Assembly: GCA_003439945.1 (NCBI GenBank)
Contig: QVRM01004004.1
Span: forward strand, 806,001-870,000
Length of the DNA: 64,000 nucleotides
Source: Dermanyssus gallinae
Lineage: Eukaryota; Arthropoda; Arachnida; Mesostigmata; Dermanyssidae
Reading direction: 5' to 3'
Of this stretch, positions 21,951-59,884 are shown piece by piece. A program made the translations under genes and the position numbers. How positions within the stretch are numbered: the first letter of the stretch is position 1; the number at the start of each line of letters is the position of its first letter. The notes beneath the pieces are model-generated. The model worked only from the letters and a program-made list of their open reading frames with translations. It did no database searches and was not told the DNA's origin.

Positions 21951-21966
21951 TACCGAAAAAAAAAAT

Positions 21967-21986
21967 GTGTATATATATATAAATAT

Positions 21987-22030
<44 letters not shown>
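21967..22030. repeat. (TA)n-rich tract
   Basis: TA array with TAAATA and TATGTA interruptions, about 64 bp. Confidence 0.9.
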
Positions 22031-22032
<2 letters not shown>

Positions 22033-22039
22033 TGCTAAG

Positions 22040-24590
22040 GAAACACATGGATCAATTCTAGTCTAGTTTATTGTACAGCGCATGTTTTCATGATGATGTA
22101 CATACACTCTTTGATTAGACTCTAAAGGTGCTTTTGATATGATATGCTTTATAAATATATACATATTTATATAAGAGCTGACGCGTAGCGAAAAAAGTAC
22201 TTCTCCGCGCTACGCGCTACATATCGTACATGATCGGAGTATAAAATACCTAAGAATAAAAGACAAACATTGAAAGAAATACAACACCTCTAAGCCTGTC
22301 TACTGTCTACTTCTTGCCCTAGAGCCGTATGGTCATATCCTGTGGCATAAGTTATTTTTTTGCCGTGACGACGAGGGTTAAAATGTCCGCATGCGCCATC
22401 GTCCTCACTTTGTCAGGAAGCCCTCTTTCTAGTTCAGTAGTGTCGGCTACGGTCCACCCAAGTTCAGACCCCTGTAGAACGCAGCCGTTACTTACGCACG
22501 TATGTGAAAAAATCACCCAAAATATTTTGTCTTTCTCTAAAGCAGCTTATAGCAATCCTCAAAAAGTGTGGTGGCCCATGCCCTTTTACTTATTCCTTAC
22601 GATCTTGACCCAAATCTGCAGATACTAAATAAGATGGGCATGTGTCCTATTAAGATCGAATCTGCCAAATTGTTAGTGCTAGAACCGCCGGCACTCTTGT
22701 CTATCCCGTTCCTACGACAGCTCGTTGAAGGCTCAATCAACAAGATATAGCTTGGGATTGCCGGGATTATTTTATACACTGCGTGTTTTGCTAAAATATC
22801 AGTACCAAGAAGGACGAGACGTATGATTACGCCACTACAGATAATAGAAAAGAGGTGCTAGATAATACGCTTGAGAGATACGTGCACACCGGGGCTCGTC
22901 TACCTGTAAATGTGGGAGTTCTGTGAAGGCCAGCGTCAACTGTGCTATCCTCCATATATGTACTAGGCCGCAAGTTTGCCTCCTTCTGAGTCGGTGGATT
23001 GTTAGGGTATGTGGAGAAAAGCTCTGAACAGATGATGAGGGCTGGACAGGAACCCTGAGTTCCTAGCGCGGGACATCAAAAATGCATTTTCCCATTGAGT
23101 GTAAGGCTCATCACCTAGAAGCGCATACTGTGCGCATACTAGTAATACCGCTATTCGCTGCCTCATGCAGTGGACAAGTAGTGAAGACACCGTATGCAAT
23201 TAAATTTTCTTACCAATGGTTTCTTTAGTGCAATGTATTTATTTTATTAATTTATTTGTCGATTTACTAGTCTACAGTACGTCATAATGAAATCATCGAG
23301 TGCGATGCATTTCTTCAAACTCTGGGTACACACGAAGTTCACAAACTTTTTCTCTCTGTCCACGATGTGTCAACTGGCCGTCTGACGTTATCAATTTACA
23401 TATCTGCATCAAGCGGGTTGCTTCATCATTATTCCGCCGTGTTTGCGCGTTTCAATCATCGAGTTCTGCAAATCAACTGTAGCAATCCGCTGCCCATACA
23501 GTGGCAATAAACAAGAATAATTTTAATTAAAAGATCAATTCCCAATCGTTGACTAACGAGTGTACTGCAGACATGTTTTTGCACGTTTCGTGTCACTGAT
23601 TGCGTCTTATGAGCGCATGCCGAGTTGCTGCGTAGAAATAACCTCGCCTTGCAGACGCTCAACGTCAAAACGTGAACTAGAATGCGCTGCCACGATTAGC
23701 AGCACGGTTTTGTCGTCATCGTTTTCAACGTTTCCCGCAACGATGGATGACGACGATTCACGAATAAACGACCACCTGAAAGAAAGCAATTTGCTGCCAC
23801 ATAACACTTCACAAAGACCGGCCAGGCGAAGTCATTGTGTGTGTGTTGCCCTCTGTGAGACGCTGCCCACTTCTTAAACTTCGCTCACACTTGGGGTGAG
23901 GGGGTGGCGGTGGGGTGAAAACGAGCTCAAGTGCGAAGCGTATCGCCGCCGCCACCACTTACGAAACGGGCGAGCACTTTATCTAATCGACCTAGCGTCG
24001 TCGTAGGGAAGGCTGAAGGTGAGCCCGACTCAGGTCGAATACAGCAGGTGTACTACAGATGACCAATGATGGCTCCAACGGTCGTCGAACGGTTCTCGCC
24101 AAACTCTCAATGGTAGAAGTAGCAGTAGTAGCATTAGTTATTGTTTGTTATATCTAATCATCGTGTTAGTATTAAATCGAGTAACGATCGAACAGCTAAC
24201 CGTTAGTACTTTAAATGGTATAGTTGACACTCGGTCGCCGTCTCTTACTTTGGTGACATGCGACTGTCTGGTGGGCAATAACGCAGAGCTTGCGGCTTTG
24301 ACTGTTCACGCGCTCCTTGAGTTTCCTTCGAATTCTACACAACGCTCTTTTTGTGTGTAGAATTGCTTGCAGTTACTCTTCCAGCAGTAACCTGCTCGGA
24401 ACACGCGCGTCGTGTTCGGCTCACCGGAACTAGCTTGCCATTCGCCACCGGCGGTGTCGCCGGAGGCTGCAGAGTTACAAAGACACACTCCAAAGGTGAC
24501 TGGTGGTGACGAAGGTGATGACGATGTTGACGATTGTTCTCTTGTTGTTTTTGTCGCTTGCCGCTGTTCTTCTTGGTGGTGGCTGTTTGG
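22040..24590. other. Sequence 3' of the receptor gene, no gene recognised
   Basis: This would be the 3' untranslated and downstream region of the minus-strand receptor gene. Candidate poly(A) signals for that strand (TTTATT on the plus strand) cluster at about 23235-23262, 1.3 kb beyond the stop codon, but nothing shows which is used. Short frames here (such as 22329-22628) match nothing I know. Confidence 0.35.
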
Positions 24591-24595
24591 TAAGA

Positions 24596-50954
<26,359 letters not shown>

Positions 50955-51009
50955 CTGTAGTCGAACAATAAGTTAACGCTACACGTTAGCAGCAATGTTG
51001 CAATACTAA

Positions 51010-51560
51010 CAACCACAGCATTAACAACAAGTGCTCTCGCAATAACACTACCACCAACAAGAACAACAACGTCCGCGAAACTGAGAGGAACAACAACATA
51101 AACGGCAACAGTAATAATAATAAAAACAACAACAATAACAACAAAGATAACAAAAACAACAGGAGCAACACTAAAAACAGCAGCAGCAACAACAATAAAA
51201 ACCGCATAGGTAACAATAACAGCGTCATCGGCAGCAGCAGTGACAACAATAACAACACCACCGCAAGGACAACGACACAACAACATAAACAACACCACCG
51301 CAAGGACAACGACACAACAACATAAACAACACCACGACAACATAAACAACACCACGACAACAAAAACAACAACAGCAAAAATAGCAACAACAGTATCATC
51401 AGCAACAAAAACAGCGTCATCAGCAACAACAACAGCAACAGCAAAAACAACAGCGTCAACAAAAGCAACAACAGCGTCAACAAAAACAGCAGCAACAACA
51501 ATAGCAACAAAAACAGTGCCTCGACTTTCTTCGACTACTACTACTACTAAATAACGACTA
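51010..51560 (+). repeat. (AAC)n/(CAA)n triplet tract
   Basis: About 550 bp of imperfect ACA/CAA/CAG triplets with interruptions; a 32-bp sub-unit with ACCACCGCAAGGACAACGAC is duplicated at about 51258 and 51293. The long low-complexity frames on both strands across it are not genes. It lies upstream of the TM2 receptor exon. Confidence 0.9.
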
Positions 51561-51596
51561 CCAGCACTACTAATAAAATACTTTTTATTGACTACT

Positions 51597-51660
51597 TTTC
51601 GGGCTGACTCTCCAGCCAAGATTTAACGTCCACGGGACTGCTTTCGCATTGCTTCGTAAC
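51597..51660 (-). mobile_element. SINE family A, 3' fragment
   Basis: CGGGCTGACTCTCCAGCCAAGATTTAACG and onward to TTTCGCATTGCTT matches the 3' end of the SINE at 8950-9121 in the same orientation. Confidence 0.65.
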
Positions 51661-52820
51661 TTTTTATTTTTTCATTGGACCGACCACACTTGTGGCACGG
51701 CAAATTTATTTGAAAACCAGCGGAAATGTTTTGCACTTTACTTCGTGGTTTGTTGGTGTAGTTGTTGGTCTGGTGGTCAGCTCCCTGTCTCTCTCTCTCT
51801 CTCTCCCCTCCTTTCCTATCATACTCCAGGTCCCTTCCTTTTCCTATCATACTCCAGGTCAACTTTCTTCTGCATGATCTTCTCGATCATCTGTGCTCCC
51901 CGTATCCACATTTTCTCGTCCTCGCACATCCTTGCAATTAGTTCGTTCACTGATTTTTTTTGCTGACTTCCACTGATTGCTTCGTAACTACTACTACTAA
52001 TACTACTACTACAGCGACACTGTTGCTGATTTACATGGTGAAGGCCATTCGCTTGACGTTGCGGCCAGGGTTATGCTACCGTGTCTTATTTGTTTGTTTT
52101 TTTCCACTAAATGAGCCATGCTTTACCTCATTTTACTTCATATTACTAGGATTACTTGGATGAGAGCAGCATACTTTTTCGGATGGTCGGAATACAAACT
52201 TCTCTGTCTGGTCTCGTTGTTGCCTGTCCATTCCTCGCTAACGAGCTTAATCCGTGTTCCTGCATTGGCGTGAAATTTATCCTCGGCCCTTATTACCTAC
52301 GTTACAGCATAGTGCTTAATGTTCACAGACGCTCTTGCCGTACGGAGGCCGCCAATATGGTGGCAACAACGGTTGGTCCTGTTGGGCTGAAGGACCAACT
52401 TACATGTTGAGTCTGCCACTTACATAGCGGCTGCCGAGAATTTATTTTGTTTAGGCAGGAAACTACAGCTTCTGTGTCTGACGGGCTACGTTCTAGTGTA
52501 AACGAATGAACAATAGCCTATTGAGGGCATGGGAATATATGCTAATGTTTATGACATTTCTGCTACTACATCAAAGTCGACTTATGGAATTTCAAAAAGA
52601 CCAAGAAAATGTCACAGGCACGAGCAAATAGCAACTGCGTAGAGGCCAGTAGCTGGAGGAAGCGTACTCACGGAACCGTGCCGCCCTATTCTACTCTATT
52701 CTGATTAATGAACTACCGGCAAGCGTTGGTAATTTTGTATTTTTAGTTTAAATTGTGCAGGTGTTACATTGAAGTTAAGCGGCCCCCTCAACTAAGGTTC
52801 TGTCGTGCCCTTGCTATTTT
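51661..52820. other. No gene recognised
   Basis: A (CT)n run is at about 51788-51806. The sequence around TCATACTCCAGGTC near 51820-51860 is a short direct duplication (about 29 bp). The receptor's TM1 exon is expected somewhere between here and the right end but was not found. Confidence 0.35.
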
Positions 52821-52825
52821 CTGGA

Positions 52826-53330
52826 TTGGATAGAGTATTTATTGGATAGAATGAAACCTGCATTTCTGAGAGAATATTTATTGGATAGAGTGAAACCTGC
52901 ATTTCTGAAAATGGTCCTCGGGCTGCTCACGACATCGAGAAACCGATTGGTCTACTTGTTGACCGATACGCCATCGTTTGTAGAAGACATACGCGAAAAA
53001 TTTAATCTCCCAGTAACCCCAGCCTACTGTACCTTCGTCGAAAAACAGAGATCGAAGCGACTGGAGATCGGCCCACAGTTCATCACAAACACTAGCAATG
53101 ACTGACTCGAGCTGGAAGAGGACAACCAGACCGAATCGTCATTTGGTCACCAGGTTTGCCGTGCACGGCTTCCACCATTTGACGTGTATGACGCAAGGTT
53201 ATCACGAACCTGAGCAAACCTGTGTCTGCAAATACTGTCGAAACGTGTGTGATAGATATCATGTGGGAAATTGGAATCAAATTAGGTCATTGACCCAACT
53301 TACAGAATTGAACTTTTTATCATATTGTGA
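52826..53330 (+). pseudogene. LINE C family, C-terminal fragment
   Basis: LKMVLGLLTTSRNRLVYLL parallels MKRVLGLANSCRNRIVHIL of LINE C. RHLVTRFAVHGFHHLTC followed by CVCKYCRNVCDRYH parallels HLTTAFAAHGFHHVLC and CCRCARCLGHCDRHH. The two blocks are in different frames. At the left edge a 42-bp unit (GATTGGATAGAGTATTTATT...) is duplicated in tandem. Confidence 0.85.
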
Positions 53331-53339
53331 GAATGACAA

Positions 53340-54320
53340 ACGCAAAATAGAGCAATATTTTTTGCTAGCAAAGTCGTCTGCGCACTGGAGGTGCCTTACT
53401 TAAAATTTACCTTTATGTCTAAAACCGAAATAAAATACAACAGCAACGATAGGGCGCAGCCACCAAGACACACCGCTAGGAGCAGATTCGAACATGCTGC
53501 GGTCATTGTCACCCCAAACTCTAACGAAAATGCCGTGAAGATAAGAACGGCACCACTTATTGGTCTGACTGTAGATGGCCAACTGGGTCATTTTGCATTT
53601 TTTTTACCGCGATTGAAGACACTTTTCAGGTTAAATTATACATAAGAACAATTAAGGCCTTTTGAGTTAAGATACATGGCCTAATCTTGAGTCGTTACAT
53701 ATACCCGCGTGCAGCCGGACCGGTTGGACACGAGGCTATGCTGTGCAGGTTCAAGATGGTCATTACGTTTACGGAAAGACAGTATAAAAGGGGACAATCG
53801 AATCTTTTTTCAAAAACGTCGCAATCCACCGAGCACTAACAGAGGCGGCCAATAGTTCTTCCCGACGTCCGCGCCTTTTTCTCTCGTTCCATTTCATCGA
53901 GGGGCGCACTGGCGGCGCAGTCCACGCTATCTACATGTCTTGTTTCCGTAATCATGTTGTGCCGCTTTTATCTTAATGACAAGCCAAAGAGCATGCCTCC
54001 CGGACAGCCCTCCTGACACGTGACTCCAGTCGGCAACTATTAATTCTACAACAGCAGCTAACTAAGACAGACTGATGATCCTGCTTTTAGTATTAACGTA
54101 TGCCAGCACTTGCACACTATCGCGCGCGTGCAGAATGCGTGGAACGTGCGATCACCTAGCCCTGGTCTGTTCGAGCTCATCTAAGGGTACGGATTGTTGA
54201 CCTCTTGGCTTTGTCACGCGCACATCCACGACCGCGAATGCAATTCACTTCTTCTACAGGCCTACACAAACACACAGCCCTAACGTTGCAACAAGTTAGG
54301 GCTGTAGGGACCCTTGCTAC
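53340..54320. other. No gene recognised
   Basis: The minus frame 53400-53591 has a short hydrophobic segment (WWLRPIVAVVFYFGF) but does not fit the missing receptor exon by phase. Confidence 0.35.
54274..54305. repeat. Hairpin, 11-bp arms
   Basis: ACAGCCCTAAC and GTTAGGGCTGT around a 10-bp loop, just left of mariner copy 2. Confidence 0.9.
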
Positions 54321-54463
54321 CATTGGGTTAATTCATAAGTTTGTTCGGAAAGTTACCTGCGCCATACTGCGCAGCCCTTTAGAGTAGAATGAAAACTGTT
54401 GGGAGAGGATTGTATGCTTATATGGAGGTAAGAGCAGACCTGCGTTGTATTATACCGTGGAAT

Positions 54464-54477
54464 TTGTTCGAATCTCT
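54464..54477. repeat. Target-site duplication, left copy
   Basis: TTGTTCGAATCTCT, identical to 58546-58559, flanking the R1-clade LINE. Confidence 0.95.
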
Positions 54478-54802
54478 CTTTTTTTTTTTTTTTTTTTTTT
54501 AGGAGGTTTAGGGTTTAAAATACATTTACGTACGACTGAGAGAAAGCATAACAGGAGTTGGTAAGCCCCCTAACATGCCAACGCTCAGACAGTGTGGCAC
54601 TCAGCCACCTAACGGCAAGTCTTGGCGCTTGACAAGAGTCGAGCCGAAGGATTAAGGCAATACCCACTAAAACCCTACATATATAGACGGCAGTGCCTAC
54701 ATATATGTATCCTCCTTAAGATGACCCTCCGACCTGCGGGATCCTTAACGCAGAAGAGTAACTACACACAGGCGGCGGGGAAGTCTCGGAAATTTTAAAT
54801 CT

Positions 54803-56161
54803 TTAGGTCCTGCTTGTCGAGTCGCGCCTTGGCACCAACTCTCGGACGCTTTCCATCATTTTCCTTCTTCCTGTCTCTTCCTTTGCTTTCATGATCCGTT
54901 GAATAGGCTTTGCAGCCGCGTCCCAGTTTTTGACCGACGTAAGCATGTACGTGACTAGCTCTCCCAGCGTGTTCTTACTGGGCAGGCCGCGTCTGGTCTC
55001 GGTCCATGCGGCGCATCGCAATACTGTATGTTCCGGAGTGTCCACCTCGTCACAGTACAAACATTGCGTTGTCTCAGCCTTCCCTATCCGATTTAAATAC
55101 ACCTGGAAATCGCCGTGACCCGTGAGAACTTGGGTCAGGTGGTATGTGAGACGGCCCCCGGGACGATTCATCCATTGGCGGATGTTCGGAATGAGGTTCC
55201 TCACGAGCGCCCCTGGTTGTCCGTTCGGGATGCTATCCCACTCCTTCTGCCACCGATCAAGTGTCACCTCGCGTTCTTGTACAAGCTCGCTATCTGGGTT
55301 AACCCACAGGCGCCGACGTTCGGCTGCCTTTAGGTCCCAGGGCACTGTCTCCGCCAGCACGAGCGAGGCCGCCGTGCTGATGGTGCGATACCCCCGAATG
55401 ATACGTAGGGCTCCGATCCGCTGAACCTTTCTCAGGATCTTTTTAGTAGCGCCTGTGTCCATTGTAGGCGACATCCAAACGGGCGAGCCAAAAAGGATGA
55501 TCGACTCAGATACGGACATCAGAAGTCTCCGGACGCTATCTCTCGGGCAGCACGTGTTGGGCAATAGGCGGGCGATGTCATTAGCCGCCTTTTGCGCCTT
55601 CCCAGCCGCAATCCTTACATGAGGAGTTCCTCGCAATCCTCTGTCTAAGTGTATGCCTAGGTATCTTGCCGTGTCCTTTAGCTCAATTTTTACGCCTGAC
55701 AGCGTAAGCTTTACAGGAGCACATTTCTTCTTCCCGATGAGTAGAATAGCTTCACTCTTCTGTGGTGCGAGTGTTAGGCCGGCACCTCTCATCCACTTAT
55801 CGACATCCGCCAGCGCAATGTTGGCGTATGTCTCCAGCTCTATCTTAGTTCTGGCCCTGATTGTCACAGCCAGATCATCTGCGTACGCAACCAGTTCCAC
55901 TCCCGGTGGAAGATGCTGGATGTTCAGGACGTCATCGTATGCCAGATTCCAGAGAAGAGGTCCAATGATTGAACCCTGCGGCACTCCGGCAGTCATCTCC
56001 ACCTTGGTACGCCCGTTCTCTACCCGTCTATTGCTCAGGTAGTCGGAAACCAACCGCACCAGATATGGTGGGACATTCTTTCGCTGTAGCGTCTCGAGAA
56101 CCACTTTCCATGGGATACTGTTAAATGCGTTTTTTACATCCAGCAACACTACTAGGAACAA
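54803..56161 (-). pseudogene. R1-clade LINE ORF2, RT palm to C terminus
   Basis: Continues after a one-base frame change near 56155: LDVKNAFNSIPW, AGVPQGSIIGPLLWNLAYDD, active box AYADDLAVTIRA (YADD codons 55874-55885), thumb GLTLAPQKSEAILL, then TYHLTQVLTGHGDF and CLYCDEVDTPEHTVLRC, ending at the stop near 54803. Length and motif order are normal for the clade. Confidence 0.92.
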
Positions 56162-57870
56162 ATCCCTGGTTTTCCGAGTAGATTTCTTGATTTTTCGGCC
56201 TTTGCCACCACTTTGTGGATGGCCGATAGAACAGACCTATGCTTTCGGAATCCGAACTGCATTGTTGACAATAGTCCATTTTCCTCGGCAAAGGTCCTCA
56301 GCCGATCCTCCATAATGGCTTCTACACCTTTGGCTAAAGTGCCTAACAGGCAGATCGGGCGGTGTGTCCCGTTGCCTTTGGGTAGTAGTACTACCTCGGC
56401 GGCCTTCCAGCTCTCTGGAAGCTTACCCGTACGAAAGATCTTTGTGATGATCTTCGCCACAAGCGACGAATACTCTCTGAAGAGGAATTTTACTGCTTCT
56501 GGCGGTATTCCATCCAAGCCAGGCGCCTTTCCAAGCTTAATCCTGTCTGCCGCAGCTAAAATTTCGCCCGTGGTGACCTCGGGGACGTCGACATCCGGTA
56601 AAGTCTCAAATTCAGTTCGATCGAAATGCGGGTGCTGTGGGAAAAGAGTGTTAATCACCCGAAGCTTCTCGTTCTCCTCCAGATGCTCACGCTTTGCTCC
56701 ACCTATCTTGCCCCTGACGATTTTGTATGGCTTGCCCCAAGGATCCGACTCTAGCTTCTCGACCAAATCGCGCGAACAGGCTTCCTTGCTTTTGCTAATC
56801 TCTCTTCGTAGGCAGCCCTTCGCCCTTTTGTACTCAATGCCCAGTTGGCGAGTTCGCTCGGAGTCCCCTTCACTTCTACGCGCGCGGGTGTAGATACGTC
56901 TGTATCGCATACACTCTGTACAAGCCGAGGCAATAGCGTTGTTCCACCAGAACACTGGCCTCGGTTTTATGCTAGATCGAGCTGGAGGAGTAGATGCTTT
57001 TTGGCACGCCCTCTTCAGTAGACTGTATAAGTCGTCTGCTGTTTCCGGCATTCCGTCGCTCTCCAGCAATCCTTCCCACGATTCCTTTAACAGTTCATTA
57101 CTTTTTATGCGCCACACATGTCGCCTGACTTGAGGTTGTGTCGCCTCTCTGCTGCTAGCTCCCTTCACCTTGAACTCGATGCAATAGTGATCGCTGAGGT
57201 TCTCTTCCTCGTTTAGCACTCGCCAACCAACAATCTTTTGCGCCTGCGATGCCTTGCAGATTGTAAGGTCAATCCAGGATTCTCTTCCCCTTGAGGAGCA
57301 GTACGTAGCTTCACCATTGTTCAAGGTCACCATGTCCTCTCTGGCTAACCATTCCATAACAGCTTGCCCCCTGCTATTAGTTTCCCTCGAGCCTCACACA
57401 GGCGAAGCAGCGTTGAAGTCACCGGTAAAGATAACTAGCGGCTCCAAGCTGGCCCGCGCCGACATTGTGACGTCCTCAAGTAGCTCCTGCAGGTCCGCTA
57501 ATGTACCATTGGGGCTACTATAACAGGAATAGATGCGACCCAGGCCTTTGAGTTCAACCCAAGAGAATCCTTTGCCGCTTCCTTTTCCAACTACTTTATA
57601 TTTCCGACTACTTTTACTCTCTACGATGCAGCTGGCCCTACCGTCGTCAACCGTCCATACATGTGCCTTGCGCTTGGCAAGGGTAATGTTGGGCTCGCTC
57701 AGAAGGCACAAGTTTGCTCTACGGCGTCTAGCAATCGTTTCAAGCATATTATGGGCACCTTTGCTACGGTTGCAGTTTAGCTGCAAAATGCTGACGTAGT
57801 CCTGTTTACTGGCCATCATTTTTTCGTGGCTTCGACGTCCGGCATTGCGTATCGGGAGAGCTATGGGCAC
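56152..57870 (-). pseudogene. R1-clade LINE ORF2, endonuclease and first half of RT
   Basis: Endonuclease part: ILQLNCNRSKGAHNML, LCLLSEPNI, VIFTGDFNAAS, then a TGA where the family has Trp-Gly (CCT GTG TGA GGC at about 57391-57402), continuing in the same frame as EWLAREDMVTLNNGEATYC, WIDLTIC, LSDHYCIEF. RT part: LGKAPGLDGIPPEAVKFLF, ICLLGTLAKGVEAIMEDRL, MQFGFRKHRSVLSAI. The single TGG-to-TGA change is the only break in about 570 codons before the frameshift at about 56155. Confidence 0.9.
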
Positions 57871-58545
57871 GCTTTAGGCGTCCACGCTTATCGCGCAGGA
57901 GTTGCGTGAAACCTTCTTCGTCCATGGTGGTTTCCGCGCCAGTGTCCGATACCTCTTCTTGAGCCGCTGCTCCTGCCGGCGTTTCCTGCTCAGGCACCTG
58001 CCTAGCCTCTTCTGCTATAGTCGCCGCTGTAGCCACCTGCTTATGAGGGGAGGAGAGACTGCGCCCCTTTAGGATCCATTCTCTGTAGACGGGACACGCG
58101 ATAGACCTTGCTCCGTGTCCCTTCACTTCGCACGTATAGCAAGCCTCTTCATTCTCGCAGTTCTTGGCAATGTGGCCCACCTGTCCGCACTTGTGGCAAA
58201 CCCAACCATCGACTTGCGGGTTCGTGCACTCCCAAGCGCGGTGGCCAACACGCTGACATCGCGGGCAGCACGGGACCGATCGCCACACAACGATGGGGCA
58301 GGTGGACCACCCCATTACAAGTTGGCCAGCGTCCAGTAGTATCTTAGCTGCACCCGCCGATGCCGTAACCGTCACGGTTAGCTTCCCACCGCTGCACCTG
58401 CGCGGCTTGTCTATCTCAACCGTACCGTTGTTACCCACGAGCGAACCGACGGCTTTCGAGATGTTTTCCTCGGTTGTCTCTTGAGGGAGCTGCTTGATTA
58501 GCAGCCTCCTCTCTCCCAGACTAACCTTGTCCACGACGGCCTCCT
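57806..58545 (-). pseudogene. R1-clade LINE ORF1, 3' part (three zinc knuckles)
   Basis: 242 codons are visible from MDKVSLGERRLL. The frame is open up to the truncation point, so this Met is probably internal. It contains LPQETTEENISKAVGSLVG, then C-x2-C-x4-H-x4-C knuckles (CPRCQRVGHRAWEC, CHKCGQVGHIAKNC) and a variant (CYTCEVKGHGARSIAC), near residues 88-150. The acidic and basic tail ends PRKNDGQ. It overlaps the start of ORF2 by about 65 bp, as is common in this clade. Confidence 0.88.
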
Positions 58546-58559
58546 TGTTCGAATCTCTA
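58546..58559. repeat. Target-site duplication, right copy
   Basis: Identical to 54464-54477. Confidence 0.95.
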
Positions 58560-58587
58560 ACTCTCGCGAACTGTAACGTTCGAGAGA

Positions 58588-59590
58588 AGATGGCAGACTT
58601 AAATTCGAATTTTTTGGCATTTTATGCTATTTTATTTCTGGAAAGAAACGAATGCAACCCAAGTCGTAACTAAGATATGTAAAGTAAATGGCGGAGAGGT
58701 AGTAATAGATAGGACAGTTTGAAAAACTGGGTGTCTGATTTAGGAACAGCGATTGATGTTAACGACCGAGACCGGCCCGGACGGTCTTTGACAGTGGACA
58801 TGGCCGCATTTACAACAGTGGTCGAACGAAACCAACCCCCTCGCTGCTCGAGATCGTGGCCATTGTCGACGTGCCATACACATCCGTTCAGAAGCATTTC
58901 CATGTCGAGGGAATCGTCAACAAGTTGTATGTATGGGTGTCGTCGCACGCGCTCAGCAATCGCCAATGGAGAAGCGTGTGCTAGTTTGCGATCAGCTCCT
59001 AAAAAAGAACGAGCATCGCCCCTATTCTCCGCACCATGGTGACAGAGAATGAGAAGTCGATACTCTATAAGAACATTGTCCGCAGAAGGGCGCGGCTTAA
59101 AAAAAGAAGTGAGCCCCAAACAACTGCCAAGCCCGGACTCCATACTAGAAAATTGATGTTAAGTTTTTGGTAGGATGCGAAGGGGGTGATTCTTCATGAG
59201 CTGTTACAACCAAACGAAGCGATAAACACGATCAAATACTGTCAACAACTGGACAATTTGAAGAGGGCAATTGACCAGAAGCGGCCGGATTTAGCCAACA
59301 GACGAGGAGTGACTTTTCGCCACGACAACGCAAGACCCTACGCATCTTTGCTCACCACTAAGAAGTTAATGGAATTTGGATTGAATATTTTGCCACATCC
59401 TGCGTATAGTACTGACCTTGCCCCATCAGATCTGTTTTTGTCCCTTCAAAATTCCTTTAATGGCAAAGAATTAGATTCTTTTGAAGGTGTTGAAACGTAC
59501 ATAGACCATTACTTCGGAAGCTAGGACGCCACCTTCTGGAGGAATGGAATCATCAGCTTGCCTGAACGTTGGGCTAAGGTAGTTGAACAA
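58588..59590 (+). pseudogene. Mariner transposase of copy 2, broken
   Basis: Begins near ATGGCAGACTTAAATTC (matching MAELNA of copy 1), with frame breaks in the N-terminal third. Then VDMAAFTTVVERN, and the best-preserved part 59186-59524: LLQPNEAINTIKYCQQLDNL, TFRHDNARPYASLL (second catalytic Asp) and YSTDLAPSDLFL (third Asp), with 34 residues between the aspartates. Confidence 0.85.
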
Positions 59591-59759
59591 AGTGGGCAAT
59601 ACAGCATTCAATAAAAGGTTTCCATTGTAACGACGTGTGTCTTCGAAAGTAGATGAAAAATCCGAATTGATTTATAAGTTAGCCTAATATATTCAAAGAG
59701 CTAGCGACGCCATCCCTGACTGACCCTTTGCGTTCCTGTGCCTTTTGCTGACTCTCAAT

Positions 59760-59882
59760 TCGCCGTCATCAGCTATGCAGTCGTGGCTAGGGAAATCTCG
59801 TTTACACCTGAGGTCCGTCTAGCAATGCGAAAAGCAGTCCGATGGACGCTAAATCTTGGCTGAGAGTCAGCCCAGAAAGTGT
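59760..59882 (+). mobile_element. SINE family A, 3' part
   Basis: GTCCGTCTAGCAATGCGAAA then AAATCTTGGCTGAGAGTCAGCC is the same 3' region as the SINE at 8950-9121, in inverse orientation. No pol III boxes were found upstream, so the copy is 5'-truncated. Confidence 0.65.
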
Positions 59883-59884
59883 TT

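Larger units (their letters stand above)
54478..58545 (-). mobile_element. R1-clade LINE, 4068 bp, in mariner copy 2
   Basis: Flanked by a perfect 14-bp target duplication and ending (minus strand) in a poly(A) tail, seen as T22 at 54479-54500. It holds the 3' part of ORF1 and all of ORF2, and is 5'-truncated inside ORF1. The R1 clade is indicated by ORF2 motifs QFGFRKHRSV, LTQVLTGHGDFQVYL and C-x2-C-x8-H-x4-C (CLYCDEVDTPEHTVLRC). It lies opposite to the host mariner. One nonsense codon and one frameshift in ORF2 show an inactive but fairly young copy. Unlike true R1, it is not in rDNA. Confidence 0.93.
54323..59687 (+). mobile_element. Mariner element copy 2, split by an R1-clade LINE
   Basis: Left end TTGGGTTAATTCATAAGTTT and the inverted right end TTAGGCTAACTTATAAATCA delimit the element. 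Its left part (54323-54477) continues after the LINE at 58560. Without the 4.07-kb insertion and one copy of its target duplication the element would be about 1.28 kb, the normal mariner size. Same family as copy 1. The transposase is broken by frameshifts and stops. Confidence 0.88.

Noticed and set aside
50986..51619. Open frames of 174 and 286 codons rich in Leu/Val
   Set aside because: Translation of an (AAC)n tract. Only the last 46 codons of the longer one, after the CAG at 50955, are a real exon (receptor TM2).
53400..53591. Hydrophobic segment considered as the missing TM1 exon
   Set aside because: The GTAAAT donor at its end would give phase 1, while the TM2 exon needs phase 2. The hydrophobic stretch is short and lacks the GYS-type TM1 motif.
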